In this document: in pieces, positions 1 through 6,607 of the stretch
How positions within the stretch are numbered: the stretch's first letter is position 1
Layout: every line of letters begins with the position of its first letter
Source: Acidaminococcaceae bacterium
GTDB taxonomy: Bacteria; Bacillota; Negativicutes; Acidaminococcales; Acidaminococcaceae
NCBI GenBank assembly: GCA_022653215.1
Contig: JALCSJ010000037.1
Span: 1-14,765 of the forward strand
Reading direction: 5' to 3'
Length of the DNA stretch: 14,765 nt
Notes under the pieces: generated by a model
The model's database searches: none
Told to the model about the DNA's origin: nothing
Seen by the model: the letters and a program-made list of their open reading frames with translations, nothing else
Position numbers and translations under genes: made by a program

Positions 1-18
1 AAATATATATTAGCATAT

Positions 19-47
19 TTGACGAGTTTAATGACTCTACTTAAATG
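19..47 (+). promoter_or_regulatory. Candidate sigma-A-type promoter ahead of the cluster (weak)
   Basis: A TTGACG at 19-24 matches five of six bases of the -35 consensus. At 17 bases spacing TAAATG (42-47) is only a poor -10 match. It lies about 100 bases before the first gene, in AT-rich DNA with no other gene, so it is the most plausible place for the cluster promoter that I can see. The weak -10 keeps this tentative, and transcription could also enter from upstream of the window. Confidence 0.25.
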
Positions 48-148
48 ATACTAGTCCAAGGCAGTCGCGGTAATATGTGAATATCAAACAAAACGGAACA
101 GAATATAGAAGAATATTTCCTGACATTTTAAATGGAGGTATCGGAACT

Positions 149-613
149 ATGGATAAAATGAAATGTATGGATAAAATTCCTCAAGGGGTTTTTCTAGTAG
201 GAACCAAGATGGGTAATAATTATAACTTTATGACCGCAGCCTTTGTTACACAGATTTCTTTCAATCCTTGCAGTGTAGGTGTTTCAATTGCTAACGCTCA
301 TTATACTTCCGAATTGATTAAAGCAGAAGGATATTTTTCTTTAATGGTTTTAGCCGAGGATCAGGGATTGGAAGCAAAAAAGTGTGGGTATTTAAGTGGC
401 AGAAAAGCAGATAAAGCCAAAGGAATGAATTATTATTTGGCAGAACATAACTTACCGGTAATTCCCAATACAACGACTACAATGATTTGTAAAGTAAAAA
501 AGACAATCATATACGAAGATCATACGTTTTTTATAGCTGAGATTGAGTCAGGAGAATATAGTGAAGAGGAACCTATGATTTACGATTCTAACATATTTTT
601 TCCCAGTAAATAA
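149..613 (+). CDS. Flavin reductase-like FMN-binding domain protein
   Basis: A small flavoprotein of the flavin reductase-like (DIM6/NTAB, split-barrel) family; such proteins bind FMN and either reduce flavins with NAD(P)H or act as small FMN electron carriers. The stretch from GVFLVGTKMGNNYNFMTAAF through the Pro-Cys-Ser-Val-Gly-Val-Ser segment and the later Phe-Ser-Leu-Met-Val-Leu segment is typical of the N-terminal half of this fold. About 154 residues is a normal single-domain length. I chose the ATG at 149 because GGAGGT sits nine bases before it (134-139); a GTG at 77 would add 24 residues that do not look like the fold and has no good ribosome site. It precedes the transporter by 44 bases with no terminator, so it is likely co-transcribed. 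It might handle FMN for the dehydrogenase below, but that is inference; its substrate is unknown. Confidence 0.75.
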   Translation: MDKMKCMDKIPQGVFLVGTKMGNNYNFMTAAFVTQISFNPCSVGVSIANAHYTSELIKAEGYFSLMVLAEDQGLEAKKCGYLSGRKADKAKGMNYYLAEHNLPVIPNTTTTMICKVKKTIIYEDHTFFIAEIESGEYSEEEPMIYDSNIFFPSK

Positions 614-657
614 TAAAACTGAGATGAAATAAATTAGAGAAAAGGGAAGGTGAAGAA

Positions 658-2184
658 ATGGGCAGTAATGAGAAGGGGCCTGCAGAAAATAATAGTTTTG
701 CAAGCCGGTTTGGCGCAATTATGGCCATGACAGGTATGTGTGTTGGCATGGGGAGTGTCTGGAGATTTCCCTACATGGTCGGGCAGTATGGTGGCGGTTC
801 ATTTATTGTGGCCTTTGTCGTTAGCATGATTGTCATCGTGTTACCTCTTGCTATTGTAGAATGCGGCATAGGTAAAGGTTTTGGCAAAGGGATGATTGGT
901 GTTTTCACTGAAGCGCTGCACAGTAAGATCGGTGGCAAGATTTTAGGTTCAATTTTTGCTTTAGGTTACTACACCATGAATTTCTTTTACTATGTAGTAA
1001 TGGCGGCCAGCGTGTATTTTGTTTATTCCAGTGCCATTAGTGAATGGAATGTTATACCGGCAGATCAAATTTATGCACATTTTTTTGAGAACAAATTAGA
1101 GTTAGCAATTATTTCTGTACTGCTGGTAATGGCAACAATTTACGTAGTAATGAGAGGCGTTGAAGCAGGTATCGAAAAAATGAGCAAGATTATTATTCCC
1201 TTGATGTTCGTTTTCTTTATCATCGTTGCAATTTTCGGTATCTTCTGCATTGATAATATTCAACTGGGTTATAACTGGTATTTGGAACCCAGCCTAGATG
1301 TTTTAAAGACACCTGATATTTGGCTGGCGGCCTTGGGCCAAGCGTTGTTTTCTGTTGGTATAGGTCCCGGCTGCGTATTGATATATGGCAGTCATCTAAA
1401 AAAGACGAGTGATATTACTCTTAATATGACAACTGTTTGTTTGTTAACCGGTTCTGTTGGAGTAATTGTGGGCATGGGCCTTATTCCTGCCTGCATAGCT
1501 ATGGGAATAAATCCACAATCAGGTTCTATGCTGATATTTGTAGTTATACCGTCTTTGTTATCTAGATTGCCGGCTGGTAATATAATTGGCGTTCTGCTGT
1601 TTTTCGCCATTGTTTTTGCCGGATTCTCATCAGCAATTGCTCAGCTGGAAATAGCTGTGGCAACCTTTGCAACAGATTTAAAATGGGGAAGAAAAAAGGC
1701 AGGTTACATTTTAGGTATTATCAATATTTTTGCAGCTATATGCGCTGCCTATAGCGAAGCTTTTTATAATTTTTGGAATGATTTTTCCGGCAATTATTTA
1801 TTTATAGTTACAGCCGGAATTGGTGCAATCGTTTATGTATATGTATTTAAGATTGAGTGGGTAAGACTTGTATTCCTTAATCCTTGCAGTGATATCAGAG
1901 TAGGTCCTTGGTTTAGCAAATTCGTAAAATTTGTAGCTGCTCCTTTGATGATTCTCTGTATGCTCAATTCTGTGTTTCCTTGGATTCTTTCTGCCAAGAA
2001 CTCTTTTGCCAGAAATGTAACAGAAACAACCTTAACAATGAGTACTATTGTGACCTTGGTTGTTGTTGTTGGTGGTTTATTCACGGCGACAATTTATATG
2101 TTAAACAGATGTATACATACACAAGAACGTACTCCGGAAGCAATCGCTGCATATGAAGAAGAACATAAATATGTAGAAAAATGA
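658..2184 (+). CDS. Sodium-dependent transporter, NSS (SNF) family
   Basis: An integral membrane Na+-coupled symporter of the neurotransmitter:sodium symporter family, whose bacterial members (LeuT, TnaT, MhsT) import amino acids. Residues 32-49 carry the TM1/TM2 signature GSVWRFPYMVGQYGGGSF. TM3 has the paired tyrosines (104-105) near the LeuT substrate Tyr, TM6 begins GQALFSVGIG (227-236), TM7 carries TLN (Asn256, aligned with LeuT Asn286), and TM8 has AGFSSAI (321-327), the Na2-site serines. About 508 residues and 11-12 hydrophobic segments fit the family. Odd point: the highly conserved Asn before the W/L-R-F-P motif (LeuT Asn27, an Na1 ligand) is Ser33. A ribosome site GGGAAGG lies 9-15 bases before the ATG. 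Placed directly before the dehydrogenase genes, it probably imports their amino or imino acid substrate; specificity cannot be read from sequence. Confidence 0.93.
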   Translation: MGSNEKGPAENNSFASRFGAIMAMTGMCVGMGSVWRFPYMVGQYGGGSFIVAFVVSMIVIVLPLAIVECGIGKGFGKGMIGVFTEALHSKIGGKILGSIFALGYYTMNFFYYVVMAASVYFVYSSAISEWNVIPADQIYAHFFENKLELAIISVLLVMATIYVVMRGVEAGIEKMSKIIIPLMFVFFIIVAIFGIFCIDNIQLGYNWYLEPSLDVLKTPDIWLAALGQALFSVGIGPGCVLIYGSHLKKTSDITLNMTTVCLLTGSVGVIVGMGLIPACIAMGINPQSGSMLIFVVIPSLLSRLPAGNIIGVLLFFAIVFAGFSSAIAQLEIAVATFATDLKWGRKKAGYILGIINIFAAICAAYSEAFYNFWNDFSGNYLFIVTAGIGAIVYVYVFKIEWVRLVFLNPCSDIRVGPWFSKFVKFVAAPLMILCMLNSVFPWILSAKNSFARNVTETTLTMSTIVTLVVVVGGLFTATIYMLNRCIHTQERTPEAIAAYEEEHKYVEK

Positions 2185-2224
2185 AAATAGGTAGAAATAC
2201 TTCAACTAGTTTTATTAATAACTC

Positions 2225-2237
2225 AATACATTGTATT
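2225..2237. promoter_or_regulatory. Short perfect palindrome, possible operator
   Basis: AATACA-T-TGTATT is a perfect 6-1-6 inverted repeat in the 73-base gap between the transporter and the 2Fe-2S protein, ending just before the ribosome site (AGAGGAG) of the next gene. It could be an operator for a dimeric regulator or a weak hairpin. In such AT-rich DNA a 13-base palindrome can occur by chance, and I find no convincing -35/-10 pair around it. Confidence 0.2.
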
Positions 2238-2257
2238 TAAAGAGAGGAGAAAATGGT

Positions 2258-2575
2258 ATGAGAGTAATGAATCATCCTGTTTTGGGAGAGCAAAAAGACA
2301 TTGAATGGGTTACCATCATTTTTAACGGCAAACCTATGAAGGCCGAAAAAGGTGAAATGATACTGGCAGCACTGCATGCAGAAAACCAGATCGTTAATCG
2401 CTACACAGCAAAAAGACATGAGCCGAGAGGAATTTATTGCGGTATCGGTCAGTGCACAGATTGTATGATGGTGGTTAATGGTATACCTAATGTTCGTACT
2501 TGTATTACTCCGGTAGAAGATGGTATGACCGTAGAAATACAAGAAGGCCTGGGAAAATGGAGGGGTGACAAATGA
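2258..2575 (+). CDS. Plant-type 2Fe-2S protein, HcnA-like subunit of amine/imino-acid dehydrogenase
   Basis: A small electron-transfer subunit of the Fer2_4 type, as in HcnA and the N-terminal domain of heterotetrameric sarcosine oxidase alpha. Cys61, Cys66, Cys69 and Cys82 form the C-x4-C-x2-C-x12-C ligand pattern of a plant-type [2Fe-2S] cluster (YCGIGQCTDC and the following RTC). The N-terminal part (WVTIIFNGKPMKAEKGE, then ILAAL) is the ubiquitin-like beta-grasp of this fold. Length is 105 residues from the ATG at 2258, which follows AGAGGAG by eight bases; a TTG at 2231 would place that ribosome site inside the gene and is rejected. The stop overlaps the start of the next gene by four bases (ATGA, 2572-2575), so the two are translationally coupled and very likely partner subunits. 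Confidence 0.88.
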   Translation: MRVMNHPVLGEQKDIEWVTIIFNGKPMKAEKGEMILAALHAENQIVNRYTAKRHEPRGIYCGIGQCTDCMMVVNGIPNVRTCITPVEDGMTVEIQEGLGKWRGDK

Positions 2576-3693
2576 GACAGTGTGAAGTTTTAGTCATAGG
2601 CGGAGGCCCTGCCGGTTTGTCCGCTGCTATTGAAGCAGCCAAGGCCGGTGCACAGGTTGTGGTTGTGGAAACGAATAGAGAAGTGGGCGGCCAGCTGGTA
2701 AAACAAACCCATAAGTTTTTCGGCTCAAGCAGGCATCGTGCCGGTACAAGAGGCATTGATATTGCTAAAATCCTCAGGAAACAATGCGAAGATTTACATG
2801 TGGAATTAAAAGTTAACAGCCTGGTAATGGGTATTTATGCAGATAATGTTGTAGCAATTGATGAAAAAAAGAGCTTAACAGAACATAACATTGAAAGAAT
2901 CCAAGCTAAGAAAATAGTTATTTCTACCGGTGCTTCAGAAAATTCCATTCGGTTTCCCGGTTGGACATTACCCGGAGTCATGGGAGCTGGCGCTATCCAG
3001 ACTATGTGTAACTATCATAGAGTAATTCCCGGCAGAAAGCTTCTAATGATTGGTTCAGGCAGCGTAGGTTTGATTGTTTGCTATCAATTAATGCAAGCCG
3101 GAGCAGAAATCGTAGGTATTGTGGAAGCATTGCCCCATATCAATGGTTATGCAGTACATGCTTCTAAATTAACCAGAGAAGGTATTCCCATCTATACAGG
3201 CTATACCATTAAGGAAGCCAGAGGCAAAGAAAGAGTTGAACAGGCTGTTATTGCTAAAGTAAATCCTGACTGGTCAACAGTTCCAGGCAGTGAAATTGTT
3301 CTGGATACCGATATAGTTGCCGTTGGTGCAGGCTTAAAACCTCTAATCGGCATGGCGCATATGAGCGGCTGTGAATTTGTTTATGATAAAGCCTTAGGCG
3401 GTTGGGCTCCCTGTCACAATAAAAATATGGAATCAACACATAAGGGAATTTATGTAGCCGGCGATACTACCGGACTGGAAGAAGCAAGTACCGCAATTGA
3501 AGAAGGTACTATTAGCGGGATTGCTATAGCAGAAAGTCTAGGATATATACCTAAAGATAAGGCAAAAACATTAAAAGATGAAGGCTGGGAAAGACTAGCC
3601 GGTCTTCGTTCCGGATTTAAGGGCGAGGATAGAGTTAAAGCAAAAATGAAGCAACTGAATAGATATGACGAAGTTATGAAAGGAGGAAAATAA
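2572..3693 (+). CDS. FAD/NAD(P)-binding oxidoreductase, HcnB / proline dehydrogenase alpha-like subunit
   Basis: A pyridine-nucleotide-disulfide-oxidoreductase-type flavoprotein of the group that includes HcnB, hydroxyproline dehydrogenase large subunits and the alpha subunit of archaeal dye-linked L-proline dehydrogenase. An N-terminal Rossmann motif GGGPAGLSAA (10-19) is followed by a Gly-Gly-Gln segment (39-41). A second Rossmann motif GSGSVG (161-166) and a C-terminal FAD motif GIYVAGDTTGLEEAST (292-307) complete the two-dinucleotide-domain layout. At 373 residues it is shorter than HcnB-type proteins that end in a BFD-like 2Fe-2S domain; that domain is a separate gene two positions downstream (4215-4502). 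It overlaps the 2Fe-2S gene by ATGA and is three bases from the 4Fe-4S gene. It probably relays electrons from the DAO-type subunit; whether the final acceptor is NAD or ferredoxin is not visible. Confidence 0.9.
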   Translation: MRQCEVLVIGGGPAGLSAAIEAAKAGAQVVVVETNREVGGQLVKQTHKFFGSSRHRAGTRGIDIAKILRKQCEDLHVELKVNSLVMGIYADNVVAIDEKKSLTEHNIERIQAKKIVISTGASENSIRFPGWTLPGVMGAGAIQTMCNYHRVIPGRKLLMIGSGSVGLIVCYQLMQAGAEIVGIVEALPHINGYAVHASKLTREGIPIYTGYTIKEARGKERVEQAVIAKVNPDWSTVPGSEIVLDTDIVAVGAGLKPLIGMAHMSGCEFVYDKALGGWAPCHNKNMESTHKGIYVAGDTTGLEEASTAIEEGTISGIAIAESLGYIPKDKAKTLKDEGWERLAGLRSGFKGEDRVKAKMKQLNRYDEVMKGGK

Positions 3694-3696
3694 GCT

Positions 3697-4191
3697 ATGT
3701 ATCTTGATCACGGAGTTGTAACAAAAGAAGAATTGATTGCAGCCGGTCACTATCCATCTGAAGCAAGAATGAAGAAGGGCCCTGTTGCAGTATGCGAATG
3801 CTTGCAGAAAATCCCCTGCAATCCCTGTGAAAGTTCTTGCCCTGCTCACGCAATTCATATAGGCGAAAACATTTCTAATCTTCCGGAATTATGTGAAGAC
3901 AAGTGTATTGGCTGCGGAAGCTGTGTAGTAGCTTGTTCAGGATTAGCAATTTTCTTATTGGATAAGTCTTATTCTGATAAAGTGGGTAGTGTTAGTTTCC
4001 CCTATGAATATCTGAATAATTATCAAAAAGGTGACGTTGTTAAGGCTGCAGACAGAAGCGGTAAAAACGTTTGCATGGGTACAATCAAAAAAATTATTAC
4101 TACACCTAAAGCTGATCACACAACAGTAGTTACTTTAGAGGTTCCTATTGAATATGTTGACGAAGTTAGAAGTATTTACAGGGAGAAATAA
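3697..4191 (+). CDS. 4Fe-4S ferredoxin-like electron-transfer subunit of the dehydrogenase
   Basis: An iron-sulfur protein of 164 residues, probably carrying two [4Fe-4S] clusters. Cysteines fall at 33, 35, 41, 44, 48 (CNPCESSCP) and at 66, 70, 73, 76, 80 (CIGCGSCVVAC), giving the C-x2-C-x3-CP and C-x2-C-x2-C-x3-C ferredoxin patterns with spare cysteines. The C-terminal third (from about 95) has no cluster ligands except a lone Cys and is probably a partner-binding domain; related extended ferredoxins are found in multi-subunit proline/hydroxyproline dehydrogenase operons. The ribosome site AGGAGG lies at the very end of the previous gene (3681-3686), implying coupled translation. The order FAD protein, 4Fe-4S protein, BFD protein, DAO protein recalls the pdhA-F-X-B order I remember for Thermococcales proline dehydrogenase, which supports one complex. 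Confidence 0.88.
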   Translation: MYLDHGVVTKEELIAAGHYPSEARMKKGPVAVCECLQKIPCNPCESSCPAHAIHIGENISNLPELCEDKCIGCGSCVVACSGLAIFLLDKSYSDKVGSVSFPYEYLNNYQKGDVVKAADRSGKNVCMGTIKKIITTPKADHTTVVTLEVPIEYVDEVRSIYREK

Positions 4192-4214
4192 TCTGCTGAG
4201 AAAGAGGGATTAAA

Positions 4215-4502
4215 GTGAAAGATAACTTGAGAGACGATGAACTGGTTTGTCGCTGTGAAGAAGTGACAGTTGGCGATATACGCAAGGCAATTCAGGCAGG
4301 TGCTAGAGATGTAACAGAAGTAAAACTTAGAACTCGTGCCGGAATGGGATTATGCCAAGGACGTACTTGTGAATTGTTAGTGCAACAAATTATATGCCGT
4401 GAGTTAGGTATAAGTGCAGATAAAGCGGGCTTTTCTACACCGAGAACACCTCAACGGCCTGTAACATTCGGAACTTTGGGAGGTGATGGCTTTGACAAAT
4501 AA
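4215..4502 (+). CDS. BFD-like 2Fe-2S protein (stand-alone subunit)
   Basis: A bacterioferritin-associated-ferredoxin (BFD)-like [2Fe-2S] protein. The ligands are Cys12 and Cys14 (VCRCEEVTVGDI) and Cys47 and Cys52 (GLCQGRTC), the C-x-C...C-x4-C pattern of the family. The sequence is the same type as the C-terminal domain of HcnB and of sarcosine oxidase alpha, here encoded separately. The 95-residue reading starts with GTG at 4215, preceded by AAAGAGGGA at 4201-4209, the only good ribosome site. After about residue 66 the tail is Pro/Thr-rich and probably flexible. Its 3' end overlaps the start of the DAO-type gene, so the products are probably made in fixed ratio and belong to the same complex. 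Confidence 0.88.
   Translation: MKDNLRDDELVCRCEEVTVGDIRKAIQAGARDVTEVKLRTRAGMGLCQGRTCELLVQQIICRELGISADKAGFSTPRTPQRPVTFGTLGGDGFDK
4478..4485 (+). promoter_or_regulatory. Ribosome binding site that decides the start of the DAO-type gene
   Basis: GGGAGGTG lies inside the end of the BFD-like gene. It is six bases from the TTG at 4492 but directly abuts the in-frame ATG at 4486 and overlaps the GTG at 4483. Normal spacing therefore favours TTG, giving a protein starting MTNKSYDVVVIGAG, a typical length of leader before a Rossmann strand. Confidence 0.55.
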
Positions 4503-5670
4503 ATCATACGATGTGGTTGTTATTGGTGCCGGTGTAATGGGTACCAGCTGCGCTTATCATCTGGTAAAAAAAGGTTTTAAAGTTGCTTTGATTGAAAAAA
4601 TAGACATAGCTAGAGGTACGTCAAGTCATTGCGATGCTGTTGCTCTGATTGTGGATAAAATGCCGGGTGTTGATGCCGCTTTGGGTTATGCAAGTATTCA
4701 GAGATTTTTGGAATTAAAAAATGAACTGTCCTATGATTTTGAGCTTCATCAAAAAGGCAGTATGTATGCCTGCGAAACTGATCAAGAAATGGATATAGCT
4801 TCTAAGTATGCCAAGAGTATGCAGGATGATGGTTATGACATTGATATCTTGAACCCTAAGGAACTGTTGGAACACGAACCTTTTATGGCAAAAGACTTGA
4901 AAGGTGGTATTTTCAGCAAAGCATGCTGCGGATTAAATCCTTTTAAACTTTGCTTTGCCTTTGTAGATCAAGTTAAAGGTAAAGGCTTAGATGTTTATTC
5001 TTATACTGATGTAAAAGGAATTAAACTTAACGATAAAAATGCTGTTGAGGGAGTAGAAACAGATAAAGGTTTCCTTAGCACAAAGAAGGTAGTAAATTGC
5101 GCCGGTGTTTGGTCTCCTGAAATTGGTAAGATGGTCGGGGTAGATATTCCTGTAAAACCAAGAAAAGGTGTCATTCTGGTTTCTGCTACATCATTCCCCT
5201 TCTGTAATCAAAAGGTACAGGAATTCGGTTATATGGTTTCTAAATTTGCTGAGTTCAAATGCAAACGTGATCCGGATGTGGAAAAGTATAATGTTGCCTT
5301 TACCATTGAACCATCTAAAGCAAATAACGTTTTAATTGGCAGCAGCCGTAATTTTGCCGGATATGGTGTAAATACAGAAATAGAAATTATTCATGCCATT
5401 GCCAAACGTGCTATTCGTTTTTATCCTATCCTGAAAGAAATGAATTGCATTCGTTCTTACGCAGGGGTTCGGCCTTTCTTGGATGCACATCTTCCTTTGA
5501 TTACAGATGTTGATAAAGTTCCCGGTTACTATATTGCTACAGGTCACGAAGGTGATGGTATTTCCTTATCACCAATGACGGGCCGCCTGATTTCGGAACT
5601 TATAGCCGGTGAAAAACCTTATTTGGATTTAGCACCGTTTAGTTATAACAGAAGCAAAAAAAACAATTAA
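4492..5670 (+). CDS. DAO-family FAD-dependent dehydrogenase, catalytic subunit (proline dehydrogenase beta / HcnC / sarcosine oxidase beta-like)
   Basis: The likely catalytic subunit: a D-amino-acid-oxidase (DAO) fold flavoenzyme of the sarcosine oxidase beta, glycine oxidase, HcnC and proline dehydrogenase beta group, which oxidise a C-N bond of secondary or primary amino acids to an imine. The FAD-binding GAGVMG is at 12-17, followed by the acidic end of the second strand (Glu35) and the RGTSSHCDA segment (41-49). Near the C-terminus YYIATGHEGDGISLSPMTGR is the family's FAD-binding end motif, and RPFL lies just before it. About 392 residues is the usual size. Start: TTG at 4492 is preferred from ribosome spacing, with ATG at 4486 as the alternative; both overlap the BFD gene. 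Substrate cannot be assigned by motif; neighbours suggest a 4-hydroxylated cyclic or linear amino acid. Confidence 0.9.
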   Translation: MTNKSYDVVVIGAGVMGTSCAYHLVKKGFKVALIEKIDIARGTSSHCDAVALIVDKMPGVDAALGYASIQRFLELKNELSYDFELHQKGSMYACETDQEMDIASKYAKSMQDDGYDIDILNPKELLEHEPFMAKDLKGGIFSKACCGLNPFKLCFAFVDQVKGKGLDVYSYTDVKGIKLNDKNAVEGVETDKGFLSTKKVVNCAGVWSPEIGKMVGVDIPVKPRKGVILVSATSFPFCNQKVQEFGYMVSKFAEFKCKRDPDVEKYNVAFTIEPSKANNVLIGSSRNFAGYGVNTEIEIIHAIAKRAIRFYPILKEMNCIRSYAGVRPFLDAHLPLITDVDKVPGYYIATGHEGDGISLSPMTGRLISELIAGEKPYLDLAPFSYNRSKKNN

Positions 5671-5688
5671 AACAGGAGGTATTTTATT

Positions 5689-6588
5689 ATGAAAAGCAAA
5701 GCACCTAAAGGATTATTTGTTCCACTGGTTACGCCCTTCCATGCAGATGAAAGTATTGATTATGATGCATACAAAACAATTATTGACTATGTAATTGATG
5801 GGGGTATGGACGGACTTTTAGTAGGCGGTTCTACCGGCGAGTATCATATGATGTCTCTGGAAGAAAGAAAAGAGCTTATTAAAAAAGGCTGCGAAATCAC
5901 AGCCGGCCGTGTGCCCATTGTTGCCGGAACAGGCGAAACTACCGCTAAGGCTACCATTGCTTTGACCAACTACGCAGCAGACTGTGGTGCTAAATGGGGT
6001 TTGGTGTTGCCTCCGTACTATCAACAAACTACAGAAGATGGAATTTACGAATTTTTTAAGGAAGTCGCGGAAGGTTCGAAAATCGGTATCATTGTGTACC
6101 ATACTCCCGGTGCAACTAACGTTGAACTTTCTCCGGAATTCATTAGAAAGCTGGCATTGATTGATAATATCGTAGCAGTAAAAGAAACTATTGATGAAAC
6201 TCATACTAGCCGTAGTTATATGCTCACATACGATATTCCCAATTTCTGCATTATGGAAGCTAACGAACCATTGCTTTTACCATCTTATGCCATTGGTATT
6301 GATGCGGCTTTCTCCATTATCTTCAATATGCTGCCTCGGGAAATGCGTCAATTATATGACTTGATTTTCAAGAAAAACGACTTGGCTGCTGCCAGAGAAT
6401 TAAACAAAAAGTTAAGCCCATTATATGACATGATGGAAGAAGAACCCTATCCGGGACCTGTTAAGGCTGGCTTGGATGCCTTGGGATTACCAGGTGGAAT
6501 TGTACGTAAGCCTTTGACTCAACCTAGCGCTGCCCTCAGAAAAAAGATGAAGAAAGAATTACAACGTATCGGTTATAAAGTTAAATAA
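5689..6588 (+). CDS. Class I aldolase/lyase of the dihydrodipicolinate synthase (DapA/NanA) superfamily
   Basis: A TIM-barrel Schiff-base enzyme that makes or cleaves 4-hydroxy-2-oxo acids via a pyruvate-lysine imine. The barrel markers are all present in 299 residues: GGSTGEY (46-52, Thr49 equivalent to DapA Thr44), PPYYQQTTEDG (108-118, Tyr110/Tyr111), IIVYHTPGATN (134-144, catalytic Tyr137) and AVKET (163-167, Schiff-base Lys165). In DapA the Tyr loop reads Y-N-V-P-S-R-T-G and its Arg138 binds the carboxylate of aspartate semialdehyde; here that position is Ala142. It is therefore unlikely to be a lysine-biosynthesis DapA, and the catabolic context agrees. Likely role: retro-aldol cleavage of the oxidised dehydrogenase product to pyruvate plus an aldehyde for the downstream dehydrogenase. 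The alternative is a deaminating lyase like the hydroxyproline-pathway enzyme LhpC. AGGAGGT lies before the ATG. Confidence 0.9.
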   Translation: MKSKAPKGLFVPLVTPFHADESIDYDAYKTIIDYVIDGGMDGLLVGGSTGEYHMMSLEERKELIKKGCEITAGRVPIVAGTGETTAKATIALTNYAADCGAKWGLVLPPYYQQTTEDGIYEFFKEVAEGSKIGIIVYHTPGATNVELSPEFIRKLALIDNIVAVKETIDETHTSRSYMLTYDIPNFCIMEANEPLLLPSYAIGIDAAFSIIFNMLPREMRQLYDLIFKKNDLAAARELNKKLSPLYDMMEEEPYPGPVKAGLDALGLPGGIVRKPLTQPSAALRKKMKKELQRIGYKVK

Positions 6589-6607
6589 GAGAGGTAGGAG
6601 CTGCGAC

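Noticed and set aside
34..57. Imperfect dyad GACT...AGTC near the candidate promoter
   Set aside because: Only four arm bases match; it is not distinguishable from chance.
2058..2075. TTG/GTT-rich microsatellite-like run in the transporter gene
   Set aside because: It encodes a run of valines in a transmembrane helix and is too short to suggest phase variation.
1392..2084. Open reading frames on the - strand inside the transporter gene
   Set aside because: They are antisense to conserved transmembrane segments of the NSS transporter and have no convincing domain content or context.
5818..6204. Open reading frame of 128 codons on the - strand inside the aldolase gene
   Set aside because: The + strand frame has all aldolase motifs; the antisense translation is Cys/Phe-rich, has no recognisable domain and is a by-product of codon use.
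5689..6588. Biosynthetic 4-hydroxy-tetrahydrodipicolinate synthase (dapA)
   Set aside because: The carboxylate-binding Arg is missing, and the neighbours are catabolic with no other lysine-biosynthesis genes.
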